A stretch of DNA of 64,000 bases from an uncultured Collinsella sp. (GCA_900759565.1 CAAEVV010000049.1:1-64000); one strand, 5' to 3'. Numbered from the stretch's first letter, positions 41,868 to 52,045 are shown. Notes: generated by a model from the sequence alone, not told the origin. Program-made: numbers and translations.

Positions 41868-43853
41868 TTAGTTCTGCGAGAAGAATGGGAACTGTCGGGG
41901 ATCCACCGGCGGCTGCGGCATCGATCCGCCCTGGGGTCCACCCTGCGGGCCGCCCTGACCGCCCATCATCTTATCGATGGCGTCCTGGACCTCGCCCTCA
42001 AACTTCTTCATACCCTCATGCAGGCGACGCTGGCCATCCTCGGAGCGCAGCTCCTCCATCTGCTCGGGCGAAATACCCAACAGGTCACCCAATATGCCCA
42101 TCATCTCGCCACGCATGCGCTCGCTTGTGTCCTCGTCGGCAAAACGGTTCACCTCGGCGCGCGCCAGCGCATCGACCGTCATGCGCTCTTTACCGCTCAG
42201 GCCAAGATCGGACCACGCGAGCATGTACGGCCAGGCGCGCTCTACAAAAGAACGGGCCGAGACGATCGGCGCCGTCGGCAGCTGGCGGCGAGCCGCCTCT
42301 CCCTGGCGCACGAGCATCAGCAGCAGCGAACAAGCCTCGGGCTTGCCGGCAGCCATTGGAATGTCGTCGAAGGGACGGTTGCGGTCGACGTGTGACTCGA
42401 GCGCGCCATCAACCTCGCCCGGCTCAAGCCCGCCGAGCAGCTGCGCCGCGCGGTCGAGCATGTCGACCGGACCGTCAAGCGTCGAGAGCGCTTGCGCCAG
42501 CACGCGCTCCATGCAATCCTCCACCGCGTTGAGCGTCACGAGCTCCTGCGGCACCACGGCAGACGTACGGTTACGCACACGCGCCACAAACTCGAGCGTC
42601 GACAGGTATACGTCACCAAAGGGCGCATAATCGCCCTGGTAGCCACCGCAAAGCGCGGGCGCCGCCAGCGCGTACTCAGTTTTGGACAGCGGGCTCAACG
42701 CCATCGCACCCAGCTCGAGCGCCGTATCCTCCAGCATGAGGCCCAGCGTGCGAGAGCGCAGGCGCTCGGCGTCGCCCGCCGACACATCGCGGTCGAGCAC
42801 ACGCGCGGCATCCGGCGCATCACGCTCAACCGTGCGAATATGCAGACGCTCGGCAATGGCGCGGACGGCGGCGCAGCGAGCAGCCTCGGCCTCTTCCTGC
42901 GCCGGCGTAAAGATGCGGTTGCGTCCCAGCACCAGGCCGATCACGTTGCGCGAACCCAGGGCGTCGACGGCAAGCGCCGCCAGCAGGGACGACGGCAAGT
43001 CGCCCTCGAGCGCCACCACGGCGCGCGACGTACCGCGGGCGCGGGCGTTATCGCGAACGGCGAGCACCAGCGCCTGCCACAACCACTCCTCGGAGCGAAA
43101 CTCGGGCAGCTCGTGATCCTCCAAGGCATCGAGCATCACACCGCGCTGAATCTCCTGAACCAGTAGGCTCTCCTCAAAACACGGCGCTTGGGCCACCACG
43201 CGGCCGCAGTCGTCGAGCACAAACGAGCCGCCGGTATACACCGACTCATCGTACGCACCGACCGGCGCCATGCAGGCAAACCACACGCTGCGCTTAGATG
43301 CGATCTTGCGGTAGGATCCGCTGCGCACGGCGGCGATCGCGGCGGTCTCGCGGTCGGTCATATCGAATGCGTTGAACTGGAAATAGGCAATGAGGTCGAC
43401 GCCGGTCGGCAGCATCTCGAGCTCACGGTCCAAGTCGAAGATCACGGCGATACGCACGCCGTCCACGTCAAACACCGGCGGTGCCCAACGGGCATCGCCG
43501 TTCCCACCGCGCTGCAGGGCAATGCTCGAACGGGCCGGCACCACATGGCCGTCCTTGAGCATCATGTAGTCGAGCAGGGGCTGGCCCTCAAACGAAACTG
43601 CCGCGGGCACGATGCAGATCATATCGAGCTCTTGGATACGCTCGGCGACGCCGGTCAAGCCGGCAAGTATGTCGTGCTCAAAGTCGGCAGCGCCCACCAG
43701 GCCGCCGGGCAGGGCTCCCATAAAGAGCGGAGCCGGCACGCACAACACGCGCGCACCGCGCTCATGGGCCAGGCGCGCCTGGTCCTCGATGCGACCGCAG
43801 ATACCCTCAATATCACCCAGGCGCATATCGATCTGTGCAAGTGCGAGCTTCAT
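41868..43853 (-). CDS. NAD-synthetase-like protein with degenerate active sites
   Basis: A 661-residue protein with the layout of glutamine-dependent NAD synthetase: a nitrilase-like domain (about 1-260), then a synthetase-like domain (about 270-580). A helical tail ends in GGPQGGPQGG. Key motifs are lost. The nitrilase Glu (normally PELxxxGY) is Ala in VPAPLFMG, and the catalytic Cys region (CED) reads VIFDLDRE. The ATP-binding SGGxDS reads EGDLPSS. The lysine of DxYKT is Leu in GDVYLST. LSKTEYALA and GGYQGDYAPFGD keep family shape. It is probably a non-catalytic relative with a structural or regulatory role, or a diverged enzyme of other function. It lies upstream of ruvC on the same strand but is separated from it by the LexA box region. 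Confidence 0.7.
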   Translation of the reverse strand: MKLALAQIDMRLGDIEGICGRIEDQARLAHERGARVLCVPAPLFMGALPGGLVGAADFEHDILAGLTGVAERIQELDMICIVPAAVSFEGQPLLDYMMLKDGHVVPARSSIALQRGGNGDARWAPPVFDVDGVRIAVIFDLDRELEMLPTGVDLIAYFQFNAFDMTDRETAAIAAVRSGSYRKIASKRSVWFACMAPVGAYDESVYTGGSFVLDDCGRVVAQAPCFEESLLVQEIQRGVMLDALEDHELPEFRSEEWLWQALVLAVRDNARARGTSRAVVALEGDLPSSLLAALAVDALGSRNVIGLVLGRNRIFTPAQEEAEAARCAAVRAIAERLHIRTVERDAPDAARVLDRDVSAGDAERLRSRTLGLMLEDTALELGAMALSPLSKTEYALAAPALCGGYQGDYAPFGDVYLSTLEFVARVRNRTSAVVPQELVTLNAVEDCMERVLAQALSTLDGPVDMLDRAAQLLGGLEPGEVDGALESHVDRNRPFDDIPMAAGKPEACSLLLMLVRQGEAARRQLPTAPIVSARSFVERAWPYMLAWSDLGLSGKERMTVDALARAEVNRFADEDTSERMRGEMMGILGDLLGISPEQMEELRSEDGQRRLHEGMKKFEGEVQDAIDKMMGGQGGPQGGPQGGSMPQPPVDPRQFPFFSQN

Positions 43854-43970
43854 GGCTCAGCCCTTTCCGTCGTAAACCATCGTTGTCGTAGTAAAAGCGC
43901 CGGCCGCATGATGCAGTCGGCGCTCGCATGTGCATATGCTAGCTATGATACCCCGAGCGGGGGCGCGCTC

Positions 43971-44333
43971 CTAGAACGTCGCGGACCACAGCCCGTGCAG
44001 GTTGCAATAGGCATAGACGGTACCGGTCTTGGAGCCGCCGGCAAAAAACGTCGCGGGCTTCATGCCGGGCTGGAGGTAATGGACCTCCAGACGGCCCTCG
44101 GCCTCAAGGGCAATCCACTCGATGTAGTGCTCGGGCACCATAGGATGCTCGACCGAGCCCACGCGCGCACGGATCACGTGACCGTCGCGCTCGCTCTCGA
44201 CGACGGGCACGTGCTTCTCGTGCGCCGCGTCCTCGGTGTTCGCGGTCAGCTCCGTGCAGCCGGCAGGGGTTGCAACGTCGTTGCCAAGGGCGGCAATGAG
44301 CTTGCCATCGGGGTCCTTAAAGAATTTCGCCAT
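43971..44333 (-). CDS. Superoxide reductase (neelaredoxin/desulfoferrodoxin-like)
   Basis: A 120-residue superoxide reductase that reduces superoxide to hydrogen peroxide without making oxygen, typical of anaerobes. All ligands of the catalytic iron are present: His in AAHEKHVPVV, two His in EHPMVPEHYIEW, and Cys plus His in YCNLHGLW. The N-terminal four-cysteine centre of classical desulfoferrodoxin is absent; only one Cys (AGCTEL) remains there, so it is a one-iron type with a diverged N-terminal stub. ATG 44333 follows AAAGGAG. Confidence 0.93.
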   Translation of the reverse strand: MAKFFKDPDGKLIAALGNDVATPAGCTELTANTEDAAHEKHVPVVESERDGHVIRARVGSVEHPMVPEHYIEWIALEAEGRLEVHYLQPGMKPATFFAGGSKTGTVYAYCNLHGLWSATF

Positions 44334-44482
44334 GATGTTCTCCTTTGCTGATGTGCCGATGTTCTTGAGGTTCTTATGCCCAAAGGCAAGCGAACCATCC
44401 ACGGCATCGCAAATGAACACATAACGAGCGGGGACGATGGGACAGCGCGGGCTATCCGCCCTGGCGGCCTCACCCAAGCGGG

Positions 44483-47400
44483 TTAACGCCCGTCACCGCC
44501 GAGCAGTGCCAGAACATCCTCGCGGGTAAACAGCGCCGAGGAGATGCCGTCGCCGCCGAGCACGCTGTTGACCAGGTCGCGTTTGGACTCCTGCATCTGC
44601 ATAATGCGTTCCTCGATCGTGTCCTTGGCGATGAGCTTGTACACGGTCACGGTATGTTGCTGGCCAATACGATGCGCGCGATCGGTCGCCTGGTCCTGCG
44701 CGGCAACGTTCCACCACGGATCGTAGTGGATGACCACGTCGGACGCCGTCAGGTTGAGGCCCACGCCGCCCGCCTTGAGCGAGATCAGAAACACCGGCAC
44801 CTCGCCCGCTTGGAACTGCGCAACCATCTTGGCACGGCTCTCCTTGGACGAAGCGCCCGTGAGCTTAAGAAAGCCGATGTCCTCCTTGGCCAGGCGCTTG
44901 CCGATGATATCGAGCATGCCCGTGAACTGGCTGAACAGCAGAATGTGGTGCCCGCCGTCGAGCGCACCGTGCACGAGCTCCATGCAAGCGTCGAGCTTGG
45001 CGCTCCCCGCCTTGTAATCCTCGTAGTGTAGACGCGGGTCGCAGCAGATCTGGCGCAGCTTGGTGAGCTCGGCGAGCACCTTGAGCTTGTCTTTCTTAAA
45101 CTCGGATGCCTCGCGGTGCTGCACCTGCTGGGCGATGCGGTCCTGGTTGGCCAGGTAGAGCTTGCGCTGCTCGCCGGTGAGCTGCGCCATGACGGTGTCT
45201 TCGATCTTTTCGGGCAGGTCGGCAACCACGTCTTCCTTTACGCGACGCAGCACAAACGGCGACACGAGCGCCTGCAGGCGAGCGGCACTATCGCCCTCGG
45301 CATGCTCTACGGGGCTCTCAAAGCGCTTAGCAAACGACTCGCGCGTCCCCAAAAGGCCCGGCATCAGAAAGTCGAAGATGCTCCAGAGCTCGGACAGGCG
45401 GTTCTCGATGGGCGTGCCCGTCAGGGCAAAGCGCACGCCGGCCGGCAGGCGCTTGGCAGCGCGGGCCACCTGGGTGAGCGGGTTTTTAATGTACTGGGCC
45501 TCATCGAGCACAACGCGGGCAAAGTCCTGCTCGGCATACTCGTCGATATCGCGGCGCATGAGGTCATACGACGTCACGACCACGTTATGCTCGTCGGCGC
45601 CGGCTATCTGCACGCGGCGCTGCGCCTTGGCACCCACGATGGCGCACACGTCGAGCGAAGGCGCAAAGCGCTCCAGCTCGGCAGTCCAGTTATACACGAG
45701 CGACGCAGGACACACCACAAGCGTGGGCTTGGCGTCCCCCGCTTCCACGCGCGCCAAGATATGCGCGATCATCTGCAGTGTTTTGCCCAGGCCCATATCG
45801 TCGGCCAAGATGCCGCCGAGGCCCAGATGCTCGAGCGAGCCGAGCCACTGGTAGCCGTCGACCTGGTAGTCACGTAGCGTGGCCTTGAGCGAGACTGGCA
45901 CCGTAAAATCCATCTTGCCGAGCGTGTCCAGACGCTCGACGGTGCGACGGAATGCAGCGTCGCGATCGGCCTCGAGCGCGGGCGTGCGCGCAAGCATGCT
46001 GTCGACGAACAGGGTACTCGACGCGGGAAGCGACACGCCGTCGAGCAGATCGACGGCATCGACGCCCAGGTCCTCGGCAAGGCCAAACGCGGCACGGGCT
46101 CCCTCGTCCAGGCGAACGATGTCGCCCGACGTGAGGCGCGCAAACGTCTGGTGGCGCTTGTACGAGTCCAGATAGATGGCAAGATCTGCCGCCGAAAGAC
46201 CGCTCGCGCCCAGTTCGACATCGAGCAGGTTGCTCTTGACGGTCGCGCGCACCGAAAGCTTGGGCGCAGGGCGCACCGAGATCTGGCGTAGGCGGTCGCT
46301 GAGCATGACCTCGCCCAGCTCGGACAGGGCAGACAGGCCCTCGGTCAGCAAGTGGAACAGGCTCTCGTCGTCGCGCTCCTCAAACGCCAGGCCGCCCTCG
46401 TAAAAGTCGAAATACAGGGCCGCCGTATCCATAACGCGAAACTCTGCTATCTCGTCGTGCGGAGGTACGCCCGGGCGCTGTTCTTCGAAGGGGCTTCCCG
46501 GAGCACCCAGGCTAAAGAGATCTGCCGACCAGTCGCCGTAGGAAACCGTAATCTTGCAGGTCACAAGCCCGTCATCGACACCGATTGCCATGGCAAAGCT
46601 CGGCTCGGGCGCCACGGTGTCGAGCACGGCGGGAGCGGTGAGGTCGGTATATTCGCGCAGCACGGGCAGTGCCATGCGGCAGAATTCGCCCACCTGCTCG
46701 GCGGCGATATGGACCGGCGTGCGACAAGGCAGCAGACGCGACAGAAACGGTGCGGCATGCTGGGCAAACATCGCATCGGCACGGCGCGCGCGGTGCGTGT
46801 CGACCAGATAGGCAACGTCGCCCGAGGCAAAGCAGTACATATCGGCGGGCAGACGCAAGTCGTAGCTGCCACCGGCCGCCGGCGCGATCTTGGCGGCAAG
46901 GAGCGGCGGTTGTTTTGCCGAGACCTCGTCCTCCCCCACTGGCGACAACTCAACCGCCACCTCGTAGGAACGATGCGTCGTCGTTCCCCGCGACCAGGCG
47001 GGCTCAAAGGAAATGGTCCGGCCACGCAGCAAGTCCAGCATGTATACGATGTCATGCTCGGACAGCGGCAGCTGGCGCTCGGCGACAAAGCCGCTGCGTG
47101 CAAAATCGTACGACGCCGAACGCGAACTTGTGATGTCGCTCAGATACACAACCGTTGCCACAACAAGGTCGAGCAGACGCACCGAAACCTCGTCAAAGGC
47201 CTCGGGCGCATGGAGGAATGTTAGCTTTTTTCCGTACGAGAACGTGCCGCCGCGCACGTAGGCGGCGGCCATGCCGTCGATGTCCTTGACCACGTAGGAC
47301 ACCGAGCCGCAGCGGATACGAAGCTCGAGCGCCCAGCTAAAGCGGTCGGCAAACAGCGGATTGTAGTACGGCACCAACGAGGGCTCCAACGCCGCTTTGG

Positions 47401-47947
47401 GGGCGTCGGGATCAACGGCACCGGCGAGCTTGCGGCGCATGCCCGCCAACTCATCCATGCGCGCGTCCGAAAGATCGGAGAGCGCCTTCATGAGGCTCGG
47501 GCTCGTGGGAACTGGCGCCGGGAAGGGAAAGTTAGGGTTGACCGCTGGTGCGGCGGACGCGGGACGCGCGGCTTGCTTGGGCGCCGCCGTAAACGTGCGG
47601 ACCGGCGTGCGCAGGCCCTCGACGGGCTCGGTGCCGCTTGCGTCCAGATACGCAAGCGCCGTGGCGATGGCGTGCTTGCACATGCCGGGGTAGCGATAGG
47701 CAGCGGGGCAATCGCAGTCGTAGTCGATCACCTCGCGCTCGTCCATGTCGAGCGCCACGTGCGTCTTGTACAGGTCGCCGCGCGAGCCGCGCACTGCACC
47801 CTCAACCGTCACGTTTTTGGAGAAGCGCGAGTCGCTGTCCTCAATCGACAGCACGGCGCCGTTGAGCATGAGCGAACGCCCCTTCATAAAGGTGCCGCTC
47901 AGCGCCGCCTCTTTCCGGAGCGCCTGCACAAACGTCCCCCTCGCCAT
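44483..47947 (-). CDS. SWIM zinc-finger SNF2-family helicase
   Basis: A 1154-residue ATP-dependent DNA translocase of the SNF2/RapA type. An N-terminal SWIM zinc finger (CDCPAAYRYPGMCKHA near residue 77: Cys-x-Cys and Cys-x-His) is followed by a long bacterial SNF2-associated region. The ATPase core has Walker A DDMGLGKTLQ near 716, the DEAQ box VLDEAQYIKNP near 810, and LTGTPIENRL; the C-terminal helicase domain has LNLTASDVVIHYDPWWN and QATDRAHRIGQ. ATG 47947 follows GGAGG. Members remodel protein-DNA complexes; the exact role in bacteria is poorly known. A 127-bp inverted repeat lies directly upstream. Confidence 0.93.
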   Translation of the reverse strand: MARGTFVQALRKEAALSGTFMKGRSLMLNGAVLSIEDSDSRFSKNVTVEGAVRGSRGDLYKTHVALDMDEREVIDYDCDCPAAYRYPGMCKHAIATALAYLDASGTEPVEGLRTPVRTFTAAPKQAARPASAAPAVNPNFPFPAPVPTSPSLMKALSDLSDARMDELAGMRRKLAGAVDPDAPKAALEPSLVPYYNPLFADRFSWALELRIRCGSVSYVVKDIDGMAAAYVRGGTFSYGKKLTFLHAPEAFDEVSVRLLDLVVATVVYLSDITSSRSASYDFARSGFVAERQLPLSEHDIVYMLDLLRGRTISFEPAWSRGTTTHRSYEVAVELSPVGEDEVSAKQPPLLAAKIAPAAGGSYDLRLPADMYCFASGDVAYLVDTHRARRADAMFAQHAAPFLSRLLPCRTPVHIAAEQVGEFCRMALPVLREYTDLTAPAVLDTVAPEPSFAMAIGVDDGLVTCKITVSYGDWSADLFSLGAPGSPFEEQRPGVPPHDEIAEFRVMDTAALYFDFYEGGLAFEERDDESLFHLLTEGLSALSELGEVMLSDRLRQISVRPAPKLSVRATVKSNLLDVELGASGLSAADLAIYLDSYKRHQTFARLTSGDIVRLDEGARAAFGLAEDLGVDAVDLLDGVSLPASSTLFVDSMLARTPALEADRDAAFRRTVERLDTLGKMDFTVPVSLKATLRDYQVDGYQWLGSLEHLGLGGILADDMGLGKTLQMIAHILARVEAGDAKPTLVVCPASLVYNWTAELERFAPSLDVCAIVGAKAQRRVQIAGADEHNVVVTSYDLMRRDIDEYAEQDFARVVLDEAQYIKNPLTQVARAAKRLPAGVRFALTGTPIENRLSELWSIFDFLMPGLLGTRESFAKRFESPVEHAEGDSAARLQALVSPFVLRRVKEDVVADLPEKIEDTVMAQLTGEQRKLYLANQDRIAQQVQHREASEFKKDKLKVLAELTKLRQICCDPRLHYEDYKAGSAKLDACMELVHGALDGGHHILLFSQFTGMLDIIGKRLAKEDIGFLKLTGASSKESRAKMVAQFQAGEVPVFLISLKAGGVGLNLTASDVVIHYDPWWNVAAQDQATDRAHRIGQQHTVTVYKLIAKDTIEERIMQMQESKRDLVNSVLGGDGISSALFTREDVLALLGGDGR

Positions 47948-47968
47948 CACTTCCTCCAATCTCGCACC

Positions 47969-48095
47969 GGGTAGCTAATTTGGGACGGGGCTATTTTAGC
48001 TACCCCCATACGTCGGTTGAGATGTATTCCGACCCCGACTCATTCGCCGTCAGTCAAAGGGTAGCTAAAATAGCCCCGTCCCAAATTAGCTACCC
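47969..48095. repeat. 127-bp element with perfect 37-bp inverted repeats
   Basis: The left arm (47969-48005) and right arm (48059-48095) are perfect inverted copies over 37 bases, with a 53-base middle. Each arm is itself near-palindromic at its ends (GGGTAGCTAA with TTAGCTACCC). It sits between the 3' end of dnaE and the start of the SNF2 gene. The first 18 bases of the left arm recur at 52036-52053. Confidence 0.88.
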
Positions 48096-48107
48096 CGGCA
48101 AAATCAT

Positions 48108-51100
48108 TTAGATAACCGTCACGCGGCCCTGGTTACCCACGATGGCCTTGGCCTCCGCCAGCAGCGGAATCGAGCGCGCGTTGACCTTGGCGGGCACCTC
48201 GGCGCGCAGCACGCGCCCGTCCACCTGCTCGATAAAGATCTCCACGCGGTCGCCGCCCGGGTTAGTGGTGAGCACCGTGGCCAGGCGCGCCATATTGCCC
48301 TGGCTAAAGCGGCTGTTGGGCACCATGACCTCAAACACCTTGGGCTTGTTGTTCTCCTCGTTGAGCTCCAGCGGCACGATCTCCTGCGCGATGATCTGGT
48401 CGCCGCGGTCCGAGCGCTCGAGCTTGCCCTTAATGCGCACAAACGCATCGGACAGCTGTGCGCCGGTCTCGGGATCGACCTCGCCGTACAGGTACCCCTC
48501 GGCCTCCTTGTAGGTCTTGGGGAACACCACGACCGTGGCCTCGCCTTCCATGTCCTCGAGCTGCACGATGCCCATGGGGTCGCCGTTTTTGGTCACGCGC
48601 TTGGACACGCTCGAGACCATGCCGGCCCACCACAGTGCCTTGCCCTCGGGAATCTCCTGGTTGATGGTGCCGCCCGTAGGGTTTTGTACCTCGTAGCCGG
48701 TATCGATCTGCGAGAACGAGAAGTCGCGCGCTTTGCTGAGTGCATACTCAAACGGGCGCAGCGGGTGGTCCGAGACATAGATGCCCAGAACCTCCTTCTC
48801 CTGGCTCAGCTTAAGGTGGCGGTCCCATTCCTGGCCGTCCGGATCGGGCACGCTGACCTCAAAGCCCGAGCCCTCAACGTCGCCAAACATATCGAAGAAC
48901 GACGTCTGGCCGCTCGCGCGGTCCTTCTGGCGCTTTACCGCGGCGTCGATGATGTTCTCGGGGTTGTTCTTGTCCACAAAGTGCATCATCTGGCGGCGCG
49001 GATACCCCGTGGAGTCGAAGGCGCCTGCCTTGATCAGCGATTCGATCACGCGGCGGTTGGCCTGGCTCGAGTCCACGCGCTCGACAAAATCGTGCAGCGT
49101 CTTAAACGGACCGCCCGCCTCGCGCTCGGCGATAATCGCCTGCGCCACGCCGGTGCCCACGCCGCGGATGCCGGCCAGACCAAAGCGCACGCCCTCCTTG
49201 GTAGCCGTGAACTCGGTACCGGACTCGTTGACATCTGGCGACAGCACGGGGATGCCGTCGTGACGGCATGCCGAGACGTAGTGCACGATCTTGTCGGTCT
49301 TACCCGTGTAGGACGTCAGAACGGCCGCCATGTACTCGTGCGGATAGTGCGCCTTGAGCCACGCCGTCTGCATAACCAGGATGGCGTAGCCGGCGGAGTG
49401 CGACTTGTTGAAGGCGTAGGACGCGAACTCGAGAACATCGTCCCAAATCTTCTGGGCGACCTCGCGCGTGTAGTTGTTCTTGATAGCGCCGTTCATCCAG
49501 TGGTCGTAGGTGGTCTCGTCCGAGCCATCCTCCCAGTGCAGCACCGTCGACGTGAGCAGCTTGATCTTTTTCTTAGCCACGGGCTTACGGATACGTGAGT
49601 CCGATTCGCCCTTGGAGAAGCCGCACATCTCGACGGAGATGAGCATAACCTGCTCCTGGTAGACCATGGTGCCGTAGGTTTCGCCCAGGATGTCGTCTAG
49701 GCGGTCGTCGTAGGAGACGGCCGGCTCCTTGCCGTTCATGCGGTTGATGTAGGACGAAACCATGCCGGCGCCCAGCGGGCCCGGGCGGTACAGAGCGATC
49801 AATGCCACGACGTGCTTGTACTCGGTGGGCTTCATGTTCTTGATCGTGGCCGTCATGCCGGCGGACTCGACCTGGAAGACGCCGGCGGTGTGACCGGAGC
49901 CCATGAGCTTAAAGATCTCGGGATCGTCAAAGGGAATATCTTCCTCTTTGATGTCGATGCCGAAGTTCTTTTTGATGTTGGCCTTGGCCTTGGAGATAAC
50001 CGTCAGCGTGCGCAAGCCCAAGAAGTCCATCTTGAGCAGGCCCATGTCGGCGACGGTATGGCCCTCGTACTGGGTAATCTCGACGCCGCCCTTGGTGTCG
50101 AGCTTGGTGGGCACATGCTCGTTGACGGGGTCGCGGCAGATCAGAACGGCGCACGCGTGCACGCCCTCGCCACGGGTGAGGCCCTCGATCGAGAGCGCCG
50201 TGTCGATGATGCGGCGGGCGTCGTCGTCCTTTTTATAGGCCTCGGCAAAATCGGGGTTAAACAGATCCTCTTTGCCGGGTTGTTTGTCGAGCACCTGCTT
50301 GAGCTTGACCTTGGGGTCGCTCGAGACCATCTTGGACAGGCGCTGGCCCATGTAGACCGGGTAGTCCAGGACGCGTGCGGCATCGTTGATGGCCTGCTTG
50401 GCCTTGATGGTCGAGTAGGTGATGACGTGGGTGACCTTCTCGGGGCCGTAGAGCTGGCGAACGTGCTCCACGACCTCGAGGCGCCGCTCATCGTCGAAGT
50501 CCATATCGATATCGGGCATCTCGGTACGCTGCGGGGACAGGAACCTCTCGAACATCAGGCCGTTTTCGAGCGGGTCGAACGCGGTGATGTTCATGGCGTA
50601 GGCGACGATAGCGCCGGCGGCAGAACCACGGCCGGGGCCGACGCCGATGCCGTTGTCCTTGGCCCATTGCACGTACTCGGCGACGATCAAGAAGTAGGCG
50701 GCAAAGCCCTTGTCGCAGATGACCTTGTATTCGTACTCAAAGCGTTCTTTGATGTTGACGCCGCCGATCTCGCGCGTGGCCCAATCGTCACCGTAGTGCT
50801 GGCGCAGGCCCTTCTCGCACTCGCGGCGGAACTGGCTCTCGTGCGTCTCGCCGGGGTCGAGCAGCGGGAAGCGCGGCAGGATGATGGAGTCCCAGTCCAG
50901 CTCCACGTAGCACTTGTCGGCAATCTCGAGCGTGTTGTCGCAGGCCTCGGGGCAATACGGGAACATCGCCCGCATCTCCTCCTCGGTCTTCATGTAAAAC
51001 TCCGAGCCGGTCATGCGCATGCGGTTGGGGTCGTCGACCTTGGCGTTCATGCCAATACACATGATGACGTCCTGCACGGGCGCGTCCTCGCGGCGCAGGT

Positions 51101-51911
51101 AGTGGAAGTCGTTGGTGGCGATGACCTTGACGCCCACCTGTTTGGCAATGTCGATGAGCGTGCGGTCCATCTGCTCGTCGGTCAGGCCGTTATCGGTGGT
51201 AATGCCGTGTTCCTGAATCTCGATGTAGAAGTCGCCGGGGTCGAAGGTGTCACGGAAGGTCTCGGCCCACTTGACGGCGCCCTCCATGTCACCGCGGTCG
51301 ATGTATTTGGGGATGATGCCGGCGATACAGGCACTCGTGCAGATCATGCCCTTGGCGTGGCGGCGCAGGTTGTCGAGCGTTACGCGCGGCTTGTAGTAAA
51401 AGCCCTGCACAGCGGCCTCGGAGACCGTCTGCATCAGGTTGACGTAACCCTCCTGGTCCTTGGCCAGAAGGATCATGTGGTAGAGCTCGGGCTTATGGTC
51501 GCGGGCGAGCGTCTCGTCCGGCGTAAAGTAAACCTCGCAGCCAAAGATGGGCTTGATGACCAGGGGCGGCTTGAGCTCGTCGATGTTGCCCTTCTCGTCC
51601 CACATGGCCATGTCCTTCACATACTGGGCATGCTCGCGCGGGTTTTCCTCGGGATCGGGCTCCACCAGCTCGTCGCGGCGGTCCTTTTCCAAGAAGGCCT
51701 TGTCGTGGCTCCAGGTTTTATACTCGGGCGTGTTGTGGTTGACGGCGTCGCAGGCCAGCGCCAGGTCGGGCACGCCGTACATGTAGCCGTGGTCGGTAAT
51801 GGCAACGGCGGGCATACCCAGCTCAACGGCACGGTTGACCATATCCTGGATACGGGTTGCGCCATCGAGCATGGAGAAAACAGTGTGATTGTGCAGATGG
51901 ACGAATGCCAT
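48108..51911 (-). CDS. dnaE: DNA polymerase III subunit alpha (DnaE)
   Basis: A 1267-residue replicative polymerase catalytic subunit. It has the N-terminal PHP domain (FVHLHNHTVFSMLDG), the C-family polymerase core with the catalytic aspartates in MPDIDMDFDDERR (near residue 470) and GPGRGSAAGAIVAY (near 425), the helix-hairpin-helix segment (GVGTGVAQAI), and a C-terminal OB fold (GMVSSVSKRVTKNGDPMG). It is the DnaE1 type by length and order, with no built-in 3'-5' exonuclease. ATG at 51911. It is followed downstream by the inverted repeat at 47969-48095. Confidence 0.97.
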   Translation of the reverse strand: MAFVHLHNHTVFSMLDGATRIQDMVNRAVELGMPAVAITDHGYMYGVPDLALACDAVNHNTPEYKTWSHDKAFLEKDRRDELVEPDPEENPREHAQYVKDMAMWDEKGNIDELKPPLVIKPIFGCEVYFTPDETLARDHKPELYHMILLAKDQEGYVNLMQTVSEAAVQGFYYKPRVTLDNLRRHAKGMICTSACIAGIIPKYIDRGDMEGAVKWAETFRDTFDPGDFYIEIQEHGITTDNGLTDEQMDRTLIDIAKQVGVKVIATNDFHYLRREDAPVQDVIMCIGMNAKVDDPNRMRMTGSEFYMKTEEEMRAMFPYCPEACDNTLEIADKCYVELDWDSIILPRFPLLDPGETHESQFRRECEKGLRQHYGDDWATREIGGVNIKERFEYEYKVICDKGFAAYFLIVAEYVQWAKDNGIGVGPGRGSAAGAIVAYAMNITAFDPLENGLMFERFLSPQRTEMPDIDMDFDDERRLEVVEHVRQLYGPEKVTHVITYSTIKAKQAINDAARVLDYPVYMGQRLSKMVSSDPKVKLKQVLDKQPGKEDLFNPDFAEAYKKDDDARRIIDTALSIEGLTRGEGVHACAVLICRDPVNEHVPTKLDTKGGVEITQYEGHTVADMGLLKMDFLGLRTLTVISKAKANIKKNFGIDIKEEDIPFDDPEIFKLMGSGHTAGVFQVESAGMTATIKNMKPTEYKHVVALIALYRPGPLGAGMVSSYINRMNGKEPAVSYDDRLDDILGETYGTMVYQEQVMLISVEMCGFSKGESDSRIRKPVAKKKIKLLTSTVLHWEDGSDETTYDHWMNGAIKNNYTREVAQKIWDDVLEFASYAFNKSHSAGYAILVMQTAWLKAHYPHEYMAAVLTSYTGKTDKIVHYVSACRHDGIPVLSPDVNESGTEFTATKEGVRFGLAGIRGVGTGVAQAIIAEREAGGPFKTLHDFVERVDSSQANRRVIESLIKAGAFDSTGYPRRQMMHFVDKNNPENIIDAAVKRQKDRASGQTSFFDMFGDVEGSGFEVSVPDPDGQEWDRHLKLSQEKEVLGIYVSDHPLRPFEYALSKARDFSFSQIDTGYEVQNPTGGTINQEIPEGKALWWAGMVSSVSKRVTKNGDPMGIVQLEDMEGEATVVVFPKTYKEAEGYLYGEVDPETGAQLSDAFVRIKGKLERSDRGDQIIAQEIVPLELNEENNKPKVFEVMVPNSRFSQGNMARLATVLTTNPGGDRVEIFIEQVDGRVLRAEVPAKVNARSIPLLAEAKAIVGNQGRVTVI

Positions 51912-51973
51912 GTGATGAGCTCCGATGCGGGTTCGTGTTCTGACTGAACGATTTTACCCCACGGCACGGACAG

Positions 51974-52045
51974 CACCCGAACCTAGCCAAACCCACACGG
52001 GTAGCTAATCACCCGAACCTAGCCAAACCCACACGGGTAGCTAAT
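51974..52045. repeat. Perfect tandem 36-bp repeat
   Basis: Two identical copies, 51974-52009 and 52010-52045, each starting CACCCGAACCTAGCC and ending GGGTAGCTAAT. The last bases run into GGGTAGCTAATTTGGGAC (52036-52053), identical to the outer 18 bases of the inverted-repeat element at 47969. It lies upstream of dnaE; the remaining 52054-52187 has no certain gene. Confidence 0.88.

Noticed and set aside
41868..43853. Calling the gene a functional nadE
   Set aside because: The catalytic Glu and Cys of the amidase part and the SGGxDS motif of the synthetase part are not conserved.
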